A DNA stretch of 51,777 bases from Pseudomonas sp. AKS31. GTDB lineage: Bacteria; Pseudomonadota; Gammaproteobacteria; Pseudomonadales; Pseudomonadaceae. How positions within the stretch are numbered: position 1 is the stretch's first letter; each line of letters starts with the position of its first letter. The stretch spans positions 35,671 through 87,447 of the forward strand of contig NZ_JAMLFX010000005.1 in the NCBI RefSeq assembly GCF_023634765.1, given 5' to 3'. Below the pieces are notes generated by a model. That model saw only the letters and a program-made list of their open reading frames with translations. It ran no database searches and was not told the DNA's origin. Made by a program: the position numbers and the translations under genes. Below are positions 9,928 through 18,662 of this stretch, in pieces.

Positions 9928-10233
9928 TCAGCGGTAGGCAGTCGTGATGCCTTTGCGTTCTTCAATGCACTCCGGCGCGCCCATTTCGAATTCGCGACAA
10001 ATCAGCGGCCGTTTCTCATAGATCGTGCACATCATGCTGTCGCGATCCAGCGCCGCGCACCAGCCGTCGTCCAGACGCAACATCACTTCACCGCCCCACT
10101 CATCGGTATCGATAAAGCGATCAGGCACGCCGGTGTCGGTGATCAGCATCACTTCGAGCTGGCAACAGCACGCCGCGCAGGTCGAGCAAGTGACCGCCGG
10201 TTCCGTGATTTGTTGGTGGGGAATGGTCTTCAT
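9928..10233 (-). CDS. YkgJ-type cysteine-cluster protein
   Basis: 101-aa small cytoplasmic protein of the YkgJ/zinc- or iron-binding cysteine-cluster family. Cysteines at 16, 19 and 22–24 are followed by C59, C69, C79 and C89, the usual spacing, with the family-typical segment CTIYEKRPLICREFEMG. The start MKTIPHQQ at 10233 was chosen; the frame stays open upstream but with no conserved sequence. The metal and the function are unknown. It lies 53 bp downstream of the DUF2878 gene on the same strand, so it may be read from the end of the light-regulon operon. Confidence 0.88.
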   Translation of the reverse strand: MKTIPHQQITEPAVTCSTCAACCCQLEVMLITDTGVPDRFIDTDEWGGEVMLRLDDGWCAALDRDSMMCTIYEKRPLICREFEMGAPECIEERKGITTAYR

Positions 10234-10286
10234 GGTCGGCAGTGTAAGGCAGTGGCCGGAGCACGTGTGAAAGGTCTGACGGACGC

Positions 10287-10778
10287 TCAGCGAGTCAGCC
10301 GCCGAGCCATCGTATGCAGCAACGGAAATAGCAGTGCCCAGAGCAGGCCGATGCCGATCAGTGTCGGCAATTCGCCATAGGGAAATTGCACCCCGGCCAG
10401 GCGCCCGCCAGCGTAATACGACAGCGCGCCGCCGACCGCGCCAAGCACACTGGCCAGCCACCAAGGGCGGGCGCTCCAGGCCAGACAATGACGCAAGGTG
10501 GTCGCCAGCAGCGCCCAGAGCAGCATCAGCCACAACGGAATCAGCGGCGACTGATCCTGAAACGCGAACACGCCGGCACCGCGCAACACACTGTCGACCG
10601 CGGTGCCGACAATCACCACGCTGAGGATCAAACGCCCCTCAGCCGCCCAACTGCTGATCCAGCGCAGATGGATCACCAGCACCGCCAGCGCGGCCAGCAA
10701 CCACAGGCTGTTGCCGCCCATCACGCAGATCAGCCAGCCGATCTGGAACAACACGGCATTGGCGACACGCTCAAGCAT
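10287..10778 (-). CDS. DUF2878 integral membrane protein
   Basis: 163 aa, mostly hydrophobic, with about five predicted transmembrane helices (for example 27–38, 51–62, 80–92, 105–125 and 138–155). It matches the DUF2878 family by its start (NAVLFQIGWLICVMGG) and spacing. Its start overlaps the end of the methyltransferase gene by 8 bp, so it belongs to the same operon. Function unknown. Its place after the fatty-acid methyltransferase suggests a membrane-lipid or export role; that is inference only. Confidence 0.85.
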   Translation of the reverse strand: MLERVANAVLFQIGWLICVMGGNSLWLLAALAVLVIHLRWISSWAAEGRLILSVVIVGTAVDSVLRGAGVFAFQDQSPLIPLWLMLLWALLATTLRHCLAWSARPWWLASVLGAVGGALSYYAGGRLAGVQFPYGELPTLIGIGLLWALLFPLLHTMARRLTR

Positions 10779-12036
10779 CGAAGCGTCCGAGCAGCGGCGC
10801 GGTCATCGCCGCCGGTTTGGCCAGCAGCAATTGCGCGGTGCCGATGGTGCGTTCGAGGAAACCGCCCTCGCAGTAACACAGGTAAAACTCCCACAACCGC
10901 AGGAAATAATCGTCATAGCCCAGTTCGCTCAAGCGGCCGTGGGCGCGGCGGAAGTTCTCGTGCCACAGGCGCAGGGTGCGGGCGTAGTGCAGGCCGAAAT
11001 CCTCCATGTGCAGCAGGTTCATGTCGGTGTCGCGGCCGACCACTTCGAGCATTTTCTGCACGCAGGGCAGGGCGCCGCCGGGGAAGATGTAGCGCTGGAT
11101 GAAATCGACGCTACGCTTGGCCTGTTCGTAACGCTGCTCGCGGATGGTGATCGCCTGGATCAACATCAGGCCGTTGCTCTTGAGCAACTGCGCGCACTGT
11201 TTGAAGTAGGTCGGCAGGAAGCGGTGCCCGACGGCTTCGATCATCTCGATCGACACCAGTTTGTCGTATTCGCCGGTCAGGTCGCGGTAGTCCTTGAGCA
11301 ACAGCGTGACGCGATCCTGCAAACCCAGTTGTTCGATGCGTTGCGCGGTAAACGCGTACTGCTCTTTCGACAGGGTCGTGGTGGTCACGCGGCAGCCGTA
11401 ATGTTGCGCGGCATACAGCGCCATGCTGCCCCAGCCAGTGCCGATCTCCAGCAAATGGTCGCTGTCCTTGAGCGCGAGCTTCTGACAGATGCGCTCGAGT
11501 TTGTTCAGTTGTGCCTGTTCGAGGCTGTCTTCCGGCGTAAGGAACTGCGCCGCCGAATACATCATGGTCGGGTCGAGAAACTGCTCGAACAGATCGTTGC
11601 CCAGATCGTAGTGCGCGGCGATGTTCTTCTGCGAACCCTTGCGCGTGTTGCGGTTGAGCCAGTGCAGACCTTGCACAAGTGGCCGGCTGAGACGGGCCAG
11701 ACCGCCCTCCATGGCATCGAGCACGTCGAGGTTGCTGACGAACACGCGGACCACGGCCGTCAGATCCGGTGAACTCCAATAGCCATGGATAAAGGCCTCG
11801 CCGGCACCAATCGAACCGTTACCGGCAACCAGGCCCCAAACGGCCGAGTCGAGCACATGGATTTCCCCGAGCAAGGCACTGCCCGGCGTACCGAACATCA
11901 GGCGTTCGCCATCCTCGATCACCAACAGTTGGCCGTTTTTCAGCTGAGCCAATTGACGCAGCACGCCACGGCGCAGCAACGATCCGGTCAAACCGTTGGT
12001 GCTGAGCCGGCTGACCGACAGACTAGAGGATTTCAT
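10771..12036 (-). CDS. ufaM: CFA-type SAM methyltransferase (UfaM-like)
   Basis: 421-aa cyclopropane-fatty-acyl-phospholipid synthase family protein that adds a carbon from SAM to unsaturated acyl chains of membrane phospholipids. Seen: IAAHYDLGNDLF (139–150), SAM motif I LEIGTGWGS (196–204), and the C-terminal CYCEGGF. Start MKSSSLSV at 12036 overlaps the DUF1365 stop by 14 bp. In P. putida a light-induced gene of this family is called ufaM (furan fatty acid synthesis), and in Rhodobacter UfaM works with a flavoprotein desaturase. The flavoprotein three genes upstream and the operator sites support that reading over ordinary cyclopropane synthesis, but the reaction is not proven by sequence. 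Confidence 0.85.
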   Translation of the reverse strand: MKSSSLSVSRLSTNGLTGSLLRRGVLRQLAQLKNGQLLVIEDGERLMFGTPGSALLGEIHVLDSAVWGLVAGNGSIGAGEAFIHGYWSSPDLTAVVRVFVSNLDVLDAMEGGLARLSRPLVQGLHWLNRNTRKGSQKNIAAHYDLGNDLFEQFLDPTMMYSAAQFLTPEDSLEQAQLNKLERICQKLALKDSDHLLEIGTGWGSMALYAAQHYGCRVTTTTLSKEQYAFTAQRIEQLGLQDRVTLLLKDYRDLTGEYDKLVSIEMIEAVGHRFLPTYFKQCAQLLKSNGLMLIQAITIREQRYEQAKRSVDFIQRYIFPGGALPCVQKMLEVVGRDTDMNLLHMEDFGLHYARTLRLWHENFRRAHGRLSELGYDDYFLRLWEFYLCYCEGGFLERTIGTAQLLLAKPAAMTAPLLGRFDA

Positions 12037-12838
12037 GGCGCTGCTCCTTGGGAGGCACAGTGGCGGTTTGAAAACTGCCGTCGGCAGTCTGATGAGCAAA
12101 AATCGGTGCGCGTTTTAGCAGCAGTCGCAGCGCTTGCCAGTAAATGGCCAGAGCGGTTTTCGCGGTCATCCACGGAAAGCGCCGCAGGTAACGATGCAGG
12201 CTGCGCCGGTCGAGGCTTTCGCGTTGCAGATTGAGCGTCGCGTCGAACAGTTTGTGTTCGCCTTGCCAGTCAGCCATGTGCACGCCGAGTTTTTGCGCGG
12301 CGGGGCTGAAGCTCATGCGGTATTCGAGATCGCGCGGCAGGAACGGTGAAACGTGAAAGGCTTTGGCCACGGCAAAGTGCTGATGGAAATCCTGCAGATT
12401 GACCGGGGGCCGCGCCGGCAACACATAGTGGTAGCGCTCGCCCCACGGCGTGTTGGTCACTTCGCAGACGATCGCCGCCAGTTGCCCGTCCGCCTCATGG
12501 CAGTAAAAGAAACTCACCGGGTTGAACGACAGCCCCCAACTGCGCGCCTGGGTCAGCAGGCAGATCGAGCCTTGCGGTTCGTGGCCGATGGCAAGGCCGA
12601 TTTGCTGGCGCACCGCATCGATCAAGCGTATGCCACGGCCGGTGAAGGCCTTGAGGTAGTCAGTCTCGCGAAATGAAAACGGCGCAAAGCGGCTGCGTCC
12701 GGCCAGCGGCGAGAGTGCAAGTACCGCGTCCTGTTCGCTGAGATCGAGGTAGAGCAAGCCGATCCGGTAACGGAATTCATGGCGGCGCGGCGAAAAACGC
12801 CGATGGCCGATCCAGCCGCTATACAGGGCGCTGTTCAT
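12023..12838 (-). CDS. DUF1365 family protein
   Basis: 271 aa, full length for DUF1365. Seen: the N-terminal YSGWIGHRRFSPRRHEFRYR, LSFNPVSFFYCH and FHVSPFLP, all hallmarks of the family. DUF1365 genes are nearly always beside an FAD-dependent oxidoreductase and a CFA-like methyltransferase, as here and in the Rhodobacter singlet-oxygen regulon. The start overlaps the flavoprotein stop by 4 bp. A role in modification of unsaturated fatty acids is inferred from context; the catalytic activity is unknown. Confidence 0.9.
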   Translation of the reverse strand: MNSALYSGWIGHRRFSPRRHEFRYRIGLLYLDLSEQDAVLALSPLAGRSRFAPFSFRETDYLKAFTGRGIRLIDAVRQQIGLAIGHEPQGSICLLTQARSWGLSFNPVSFFYCHEADGQLAAIVCEVTNTPWGERYHYVLPARPPVNLQDFHQHFAVAKAFHVSPFLPRDLEYRMSFSPAAQKLGVHMADWQGEHKLFDATLNLQRESLDRRSLHRYLRRFPWMTAKTALAIYWQALRLLLKRAPIFAHQTADGSFQTATVPPKEQRHEIL

Positions 12839-14082
12839 AAGCTTTCCCCGAACGCGGCGGCCACGCGCAAGGCGCTGACGACACCGTCCTCATGAAACCC
12901 GTTGGCCCAGTAAGCGCCGCAATAATGCGTGTGCTGCGCACCATCCAGTTCACCCCAGCGTTGCTGCGCGGCCACGGCCGCAAGGCTGAACTGCGGGTGG
13001 GCGTACGTGTAGCGGGCGAGCACTTTGTCGGGGCTGATCCCGGCACTCTGATTGAGGCTGACGCAGAACGTGGTGTCGCTCTGAATGCCCTGCAGAATGT
13101 TCATGTCGTAAGTGACGGCAGCGTGGGTATGGCCGGCGCCGCTGAGCCGATAGTTCCAGCTCGCCCAGGCCAGTTTGCGCGTCGGCAGCAAACGGGTATC
13201 GGTGTGCAGCACCACTTCGTTGTCGGCATACGGCAGGGCGCCGAGGATTGCGCGTTCGGCATCGCTAGGGACTGCCAGCAGTTTCAGCGCCTGGTCGCTG
13301 TGACAGGCGAATACCACTCGGTCAAAGTGCTCGAGGCCTGCCGGGCTGTGGATAACTACGCCATGCACATCGCGATCAACCCGGGTGACCGGGCAATTGA
13401 GCCGAATCCTGTCCTTGAACGCGGCTGTCAGCGGCGCGATGTAAGCGCTGGAACCGCCTTCAATGACTTGCCATTGCGGCCGATCGCTGACTGACAACAG
13501 CCCGTGGTTCTTGAAGAACCGCACAAAAAACTGCAGCGGGAAGTTGAGCATTTCTGCCATCGACATCGACCAGATCGCCGAGCCCATCGGCACGATGTAA
13601 TGCAGGATGAAACGTTCACCGTAGCCGCCAGCCTTGAGGTATTCGTCGAGGGTGGTGTCGGCGGCGATGCGCAGTTCGACGAGGTCGCGCTGAGCTTCTT
13701 TGTTGAAGCGCAGGATGTCGCGCAACATGCCCCAGAACCCCGGCGACAACAGATTGCTGCGCTGGGCGAAGAGGCTGTTGAGGTTGTTGCCGTTGTATTC
13801 CAGACCGGTGTCTGGGTCGGTTACCGAGAAACTCATTTCCGTCGGTTTGAACGCCACGCCGAGTTGGCCGAGCAAGCGGATGAAGTTCGGGTAGGTCCAG
13901 TCGTTGAAGACGATGAAACCGGTGTCCACGGCGTACTGCCGTCCTGCGACGGTGACGTCCACGGTGTGCGTGTGGCCACCGACCCAGTCGCCCGCCTCGA
14001 ATACCGTGACTTCATGGCGGCGATTGAGCAGGTAGGCGCAGGTCAGTCCGGCGATGCCGCTGCCGACGATGGCAATTTTCAT
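12835..14082 (-). CDS. FAD-dependent oxidoreductase (UfaD/RSP_1091-like)
   Basis: 415-aa amine-oxidase-fold flavoprotein. Dinucleotide motif GSGIAG at 7–12, Glu29 at the end of β2, and FEAGDWVGGHTHTV (28–41) define the NAD(P)-binding/flavin amine oxidase family. The start at 14082 (MKIAIVGSG) is chosen over an upstream in-frame ATG at 14169, which would add 29 non-conserved residues inside the SDR gene. It overlaps both neighbours by 4 bp. By family and neighbourhood it resembles the Rhodobacter gene assigned as the desaturase of furan fatty acid synthesis, so it may oxidise the methylated chain made by the downstream methyltransferase. Confidence 0.88.
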   Translation of the reverse strand: MKIAIVGSGIAGLTCAYLLNRRHEVTVFEAGDWVGGHTHTVDVTVAGRQYAVDTGFIVFNDWTYPNFIRLLGQLGVAFKPTEMSFSVTDPDTGLEYNGNNLNSLFAQRSNLLSPGFWGMLRDILRFNKEAQRDLVELRIAADTTLDEYLKAGGYGERFILHYIVPMGSAIWSMSMAEMLNFPLQFFVRFFKNHGLLSVSDRPQWQVIEGGSSAYIAPLTAAFKDRIRLNCPVTRVDRDVHGVVIHSPAGLEHFDRVVFACHSDQALKLLAVPSDAERAILGALPYADNEVVLHTDTRLLPTRKLAWASWNYRLSGAGHTHAAVTYDMNILQGIQSDTTFCVSLNQSAGISPDKVLARYTYAHPQFSLAAVAAQQRWGELDGAQHTHYCGAYWANGFHEDGVVSALRVAAAFGESL

Positions 14083-14861
14083 GTCGGATCCGTCAGAGGA
14101 GGCGACTTGCGCACCATGCGCTTGCCGATGGCCAATTGGACGCGCGTCGGCAATTTCGACAGCGGCCACAGCGCGGCCATGAACAGCGCCGGGAAGGCGA
14201 TTTCCAATGGCCGATCTTTGAGTTTGGCGAAGATATGCCGCGCCGCTTTATCCACAGGCCAGCTCAAGGGCATGGGGAAATCGTTTTTGGCGGTCAGCGG
14301 GGTCTCCACAAAACCGGGGCTGATGACTGTGACTTCAATGCCTTCGTCGGCGAGATCGATGCGCAGCGATTCGAACAGGTAGCGCAAACCGGCCTTCGAG
14401 GCGCCGTAGGCTTCAGCCCGTGGCAGCGGCAGGTAGGTTACCGAACTGGCCATGCCGACCAGGTGCGGCGCGGTGCCTTTGCGCAGCAAGGGCAGGGCGG
14501 CCTCGATGCAGTAGCTGCTGGCGAGCAGGTTGGTGCGCACCACATGCTCGATGATCGAGGAATCGAACTGTTTGGCATCCACGTATTCGCAGGTGCCAGC
14601 GTTGAGGATCACCGAATCCAGGGAACCCCAGTCGGCGGCGATCTGCTCGCCGATTTCGCGCACTGTCTGGCTGTTGGTCAGATCCCCCGGCACCACCAGA
14701 ACCTGCCCCGGATAGCGTTGTGACAAGACCTTGAGCGCGGCGACCTGACGGGAGCTGACCGCCAGGTGTGCACCGGTTTTCAGAATCTCTTCAGCCAGCG
14801 CCGCGCCGATGCCACTGCTGGCCCCGGTCAACCAATAACGCCGTGGAGGTGTACGACTCAT
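14079..14861 (-). CDS. Short-chain dehydrogenase/reductase
   Basis: 260-aa classical SDR. Cofactor motif TGASSGIG at 12–19, NAG at 87–89, and catalytic Ser139/140, Tyr152 and Lys156 (YGASK) are all present. SSRQ after β2 suggests NADP(H). Substrate unknown. SDRs recur beside DUF1365/flavoprotein/photolyase genes in bacteria with light or singlet-oxygen regulons. It overlaps the NTF2-like gene (4 bp) and the flavoprotein gene (4 bp), so it is co-translated in the operon. Confidence 0.92.
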   Translation of the reverse strand: MSRTPPRRYWLTGASSGIGAALAEEILKTGAHLAVSSRQVAALKVLSQRYPGQVLVVPGDLTNSQTVREIGEQIAADWGSLDSVILNAGTCEYVDAKQFDSSIIEHVVRTNLLASSYCIEAALPLLRKGTAPHLVGMASSVTYLPLPRAEAYGASKAGLRYLFESLRIDLADEGIEVTVISPGFVETPLTAKNDFPMPLSWPVDKAARHIFAKLKDRPLEIAFPALFMAALWPLSKLPTRVQLAIGKRMVRKSPPLTDPT

Positions 14862-15280
14862 CCCATTCTCCTTTTCAGCCAGGCAATGACCCGGCCCAAT
14901 ACTGGCAAGTGTTCATACAGCAGCGCCCCGGCATCAAAATAATCCCGATGGCGATAAACCTTGTCGTGCCACAGCAAATGCGAGCAGCCGCTGACACGAA
15001 TCAAACGACCACCCGCCAGGCGCGGGTGGCGATAACTCATGACCCAACGCAGGTAGCCCTCGCAGGCGCCGATCTGGTCGAAACCATGAAAGTCGAAACG
15101 CAGTTCGCTGACGTTGGCGTACAGCTCGCCGAAATAGACGCGCAGTTGCGCCAGCCCCTGCACTTCATGCAGCGGGTCGGTGAAGTGAATGTCATCGCTG
15201 TACAGCTCGCCCAGGCTTTCCAGGTTGTCTTTGTTCAATGCTGAAAATTGCCGGGCGAAACGGCGCAGGAATTCACTCAT
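14858..15280 (-). CDS. NTF2-like (SnoaL-fold) protein
   Basis: 140 aa. The pattern FARQFSALNKDNLESLGELYSDDIHFTDPLHEVQG, then FYFGELY and a C-terminal WHDKVYRHRDYFDAGALLYEH, is that of the nuclear transport factor 2-like fold, which includes ketosteroid-isomerase-type small-ligand enzymes. ATG at 15280 (MSEFLRRF) is placed 4 bp after a strong GGAGGT; the ATG at 15283 is also possible but too close. The start overlaps the phrB stop. Found in the same operon position in other Pseudomonas; ligand and reaction unknown. Confidence 0.87.
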   Translation of the reverse strand: MSEFLRRFARQFSALNKDNLESLGELYSDDIHFTDPLHEVQGLAQLRVYFGELYANVSELRFDFHGFDQIGACEGYLRWVMSYRHPRLAGGRLIRVSGCSHLLWHDKVYRHRDYFDAGALLYEHLPVLGRVIAWLKRRMG

Positions 15281-16739
15281 CATCACCTCCGGTAGACGTA
15301 CGCGAAGGCAGACTCTTGAAGGCAGCCAATGCGCGCTGGCGCGAAGTGCTGAGATTGACGATCGGCGACGGGTAATCCGCCGCGCCGAACAAACCACCGA
15401 CGTCGGCCGGGTTATGCACTTCTTTCTTGTTGAGGGCCGCCAGTTCCGGTAGCCAGTGCTTGATGAACAGGCCTTCGCTGTCGAATTTTTCCGACTGGCT
15501 CAACGGATTGAAGATGCGGAAGTACGGTGCCGAATCGGTGCCGGTGGAGGCGCTCCATTGCCAGCCACCGTTGTTCGCCGCCAGATCGCCATCAATCAGG
15601 TGACGCATGAAAAAGCGTTCGCCTTCGCGCCAGTCGATCAGCAGGTTTTTGGTCAGGAACATCGCCACGATCATGCGCAGGCGATTGTGCATCCAGCCGG
15701 TTTCGAGCAATTGCCGCATGGCCGCGTCGATGATCGGCAGACCGGTGCGCGCCTCTTGCCAGGCGGCAAGATCGTCCGGCGCATCACGCCAGGCCAGCGC
15801 TTCGGTTTCCTGGCGAAAGGCGCGGTGCCGCGAGACCCGTGGATAGCCGACCAGAATGTGTTTGTAGAACTCGCGCCACAGCAGCTCGTTGATCCAGGTG
15901 ACCGCACCGACCTTGCCGCTCTCGAACTCGCCCTGATTGCTTTGCAGGGCGGCGTGCAGGCACTGGCGCGGCGAAATAACCCCGGCGGCGAGGTACGCCG
16001 AGAGCTGACTGGTGCCAGGCTTGGCCGGGAAATCGCGTTCGCTTTGGTAGTAGTCGATCTGCGCGTCGGTGAAGGTGTCGAGACGGCGCCGGGCTTCCTG
16101 TTCCCCGGCCGGCCACAGATCACGCAGAGCTTGATTCGGAGTGGCGAAGCCTGTGACGGAACCGGGCAGCGGATCGCTGTCGATCTGAAGTTTTGCCTGT
16201 TTGCCGGGTGCCGGGATCAGGGCCGGCATCGAGCGGTGCAGACGTTCGTAACAGACTTTGCGGAATTGGCTGAACACCTTGAAATAAGTGCCGGTCTTGG
16301 TCAGCACGCTGCCGGGTTTGAACAGCAACTGATCGAGGTAGCTGTGAAACGTGATGCCCTCGGCCTTCAGTGTGTCCGCCACCGAGGCGTCGCGACGGCT
16401 TTCATGGACACCGTATTCTTCATTGACGTGAACCGCTTCGACCTTCAGTTGCCGACAGAGCTTGAGCAGTTCCGCTGGCGCTTGATCCCAATGCGCGGCA
16501 GTACGGATCAGCAGCGGAATGTTCAGCGCGGCGAGGCTTTTGCTCAGCTCATCGAGGTTGCGCAACCAGAAGTCGACCTTGCACGGCGCATCGTCATGTT
16601 CCAGCCACTGCTGCGGGCTCAACAGATACACGGCAACCGTCGGGCCGCGCGCTGCGGCGGCCGCGAGGGCGGTGTTGTCATGTTGGCGCAAGTCGCTGCG
16701 CAGCCAGATCAATTGCATGTCGGCACTCACGGTGTCCAT
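15273..16739 (-). CDS. phrB: Deoxyribodipyrimidine photolyase
   Basis: Light-driven repair of cyclobutane pyrimidine dimers using FADH- and an antenna chromophore. 488 aa. Seen: the N-terminal photolyase domain from IWLRSDLRQHDNTAL (near 10–25), then the FAD domain with WINELLWREFY, TGLPIIDAAMRQL, TGWMHNRLRM and DGDLAANNGGWQWSASTGTD, the class I CPD-photolyase signature. The ATG at 16739 overlaps the regulator's stop as TAATG. An alternative start at 16718 (MQLIWLRSD) is closer to the family N-terminus. Light-inducible in P. putida in the same gene order. Confidence 0.97.
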   Translation of the reverse strand: MDTVSADMQLIWLRSDLRQHDNTALAAAAARGPTVAVYLLSPQQWLEHDDAPCKVDFWLRNLDELSKSLAALNIPLLIRTAAHWDQAPAELLKLCRQLKVEAVHVNEEYGVHESRRDASVADTLKAEGITFHSYLDQLLFKPGSVLTKTGTYFKVFSQFRKVCYERLHRSMPALIPAPGKQAKLQIDSDPLPGSVTGFATPNQALRDLWPAGEQEARRRLDTFTDAQIDYYQSERDFPAKPGTSQLSAYLAAGVISPRQCLHAALQSNQGEFESGKVGAVTWINELLWREFYKHILVGYPRVSRHRAFRQETEALAWRDAPDDLAAWQEARTGLPIIDAAMRQLLETGWMHNRLRMIVAMFLTKNLLIDWREGERFFMRHLIDGDLAANNGGWQWSASTGTDSAPYFRIFNPLSQSEKFDSEGLFIKHWLPELAALNKKEVHNPADVGGLFGAADYPSPIVNLSTSRQRALAAFKSLPSRTSTGGDDE

Positions 16740-17680
16740 TAAATCAACCCACGCTGAACGAGTTCCTGATGGGCCAGAAGCGCGTCTTCAGCCAGGAACA
16801 CATCAGCCATCTCGGAGGTTTTTACGGACAACTCGGCGTGGTGGATGCATACCGTTGGTCCGACCAGTATTTTCGGGCAATTGACTCCGTTCAGCAGCTT
16901 GGGCAACTGCGCAAGGCTCATGGCTTTGCTGGAATACAGCAGTACGCCACGGGCTTGCAGGTGTTCGACCGCCAGTGCCAGTTCGGCGGCCGGCAGCGGC
17001 CAGTCAAACACTTGCACCGGACAGTCGGCGCTGCTGATCAGCCATGCGCACAACCACAGATGAGGCTCCAGTGGCAGGTCGGAATGATTGATCAGCAGCA
17101 GCGGAGCGCCCTGTAACTGGCGATTGTTATGGTAGATGCGTGTGCCGAATTTGCTGCGCAGCCACGAATAAAAGAACACCCGTTCCATCTGCGCGCCGAA
17201 CTGGCCTTGCCAGCGCTGCTCCAGTTCCGCCAGCAACGGCATCAGCAATTGCTCGCACAGCGTGCGTGGCGGGTAGAGCGCCATGGCCTGATTGACGCTG
17301 TCGTCGAGGCTGCGTTCATTGAGTTGGGTGACGGCGGTAAGCAGGGTTTGGCGCAAGCGCTGCCAGTCGTTCTCCACCGACTCGCTGAACGCCTGTGGTG
17401 CATCGAGCAGCGGTTTGACCTGACTGACGGCAACACCGCGGTTGAGCCAGGTGAGGATGGTCAGAATCTGTTGCACATGTTCGGCCGAATACAACCGATG
17501 GCCCTTGGGCGTGCGTTGCGGCACGACCAGCCCGTAGCGGCGTTCCCAGGCACGCAGGGTGATCGCGTTGACGCCGGTCTGCCGCGCGACTTCGCGAATC
17601 GGCAGCCAGCCTTCGTCGAGGGCTTTTTTAAAATCCGCGCCGAGGTCTTCCTGGGCGCTGGTATCGATTTGGTCATTCAT
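16739..17680 (-). CDS. pplR1: MerR-family light regulator, LitR class II (PplR1-like)
   Basis: 313-aa transcription factor. Residues 28–95 are a MerR winged helix (LPIREVARQTGVNAITLRAW ... RRYGLVVPQRTPKGHRLYS). The C-terminal region is the CarH/LitR-type effector domain but lacks the DxHxxG cobalamin motif, as in class II LitR proteins, so light is unlikely to be sensed through bound B12. In P. putida KT2440 the protein beside phrB is PplR1, a repressor that needs LOV photoreceptors to respond to light. The operator pattern attributed to PplR1 occurs twice in this operon's promoter, so it is probably autoregulated. It touches rudS by 1 bp and phrB by TAATG overlap. Confidence 0.9.
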   Translation of the reverse strand: MNDQIDTSAQEDLGADFKKALDEGWLPIREVARQTGVNAITLRAWERRYGLVVPQRTPKGHRLYSAEHVQQILTILTWLNRGVAVSQVKPLLDAPQAFSESVENDWQRLRQTLLTAVTQLNERSLDDSVNQAMALYPPRTLCEQLLMPLLAELEQRWQGQFGAQMERVFFYSWLRSKFGTRIYHNNRQLQGAPLLLINHSDLPLEPHLWLCAWLISSADCPVQVFDWPLPAAELALAVEHLQARGVLLYSSKAMSLAQLPKLLNGVNCPKILVGPTVCIHHAELSVKTSEMADVFLAEDALLAHQELVQRGLI

Positions 17681-18642
17681 TAGATTGCGTTTCGCAGGCT
17701 GAGGTTTTCCGGGTGCGGTTGCAGGTAAACCTGTTGCGCGATGTACGAATCCGGATGGAGGCGAAAGTGATGCTTGAGCAACGTCAACGGCACCACCAAC
17801 GGCACGATGCCCTGGCGGTATTGGCCGATGATGTGCTGCATTTCCTGTTTTTCTTCAGCGCTGATCGCCTGTTTCAGATAACCGCTGATGTGCAGCAGGA
17901 CATTGCTGTGGGTGCCGCGCGTGGCGCATTTCTTCAGGGCGGCCATCAGTTCGCTGAAGTAGCGCGGGCCGAGTTCGGCGGGATCGGTGTCGGCCATATT
18001 GCCCAACAACTTGCCCAGCGTTTTGTATTGCAGTGGGTTGTGCGCCATCAGCAAGTATTTGTAGCGCGAATGGAATTCGGTGAGGGCGCGACGGCTCAGG
18101 CCATTGGCGAGGACCTGTTGCCATTCGCTGTAGGCGAACACACGGGTGATGAAGTTCTCGCGCAGTACCGGATCATTGAGACGCCCGGCTTCTTCCACGG
18201 GCAGATCCGGGTGCTGTGCGCAGAACGCCTGGGCATAAATCCCGCGTCCGCCGCCGTTAACCGGGGCGCCGTTGGCGTGGTAGACCTTGACCCGTTCCAG
18301 ACCGCAGGACGGCGACTGCTGCATGAAGATGTAGCCGCAGATGTCACTAAGCTCGGCGGCCATTTTCGTGCCGTATTCGGCCAATGGTTGAGTGACGTTG
18401 ATCGATGGATTTACCGTGCCCACCGCTTGTGGATGCTCGGCCTCGCCGACGAGGCGGATCGGCTCGCGCGGAATGCCGAGGCCGATCGCGACTTCCGGAC
18501 ACACCGGGACGAAATCGAAATGCTCGGTGAGGGTGCGGCTGCACAGGCGTGATTCCTTGTGTCCACCGTTGTAGCGCACCTCGGCGCCCAGCAGGCAGGC
18601 GCTGATAGCGATTTTGGGTTTGGCTGCGCAAGAATCAGACAT
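17680..18642 (-). CDS. rudS: RudS: tRNA 4-thiouridine desulfidase (DUF523–DUF1722 fusion)
   Basis: 320-aa two-domain protein. The N-terminal TudS/DUF523 domain (about 1–160) holds the three cluster-binding cysteines C16 (SACLLG), C48 (VCPE) and C113 (SPSCG), which ligate a [4Fe-4S] cluster. The C-terminal DUF1722 domain (about 180–315; FHSRYKYLLMAHN) binds tRNA. This architecture is established as RudS, which strips sulfur from the near-UV-absorbing s4U of tRNA and relieves UVA-induced growth delay. Start MSDSCAAKP at 18642 follows GAGGT; an upstream in-frame ATG at 18687 falls in the operator region. It is the first gene of the photolyase operon, which fits a photoprotection role. Confidence 0.92.
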   Translation of the reverse strand: MSDSCAAKPKIAISACLLGAEVRYNGGHKESRLCSRTLTEHFDFVPVCPEVAIGLGIPREPIRLVGEAEHPQAVGTVNPSINVTQPLAEYGTKMAAELSDICGYIFMQQSPSCGLERVKVYHANGAPVNGGGRGIYAQAFCAQHPDLPVEEAGRLNDPVLRENFITRVFAYSEWQQVLANGLSRRALTEFHSRYKYLLMAHNPLQYKTLGKLLGNMADTDPAELGPRYFSELMAALKKCATRGTHSNVLLHISGYLKQAISAEEKQEMQHIIGQYRQGIVPLVVPLTLLKHHFRLHPDSYIAQQVYLQPHPENLSLRNAI

Positions 18643-18662
18643 GGGCACCTCGAATCTATACC

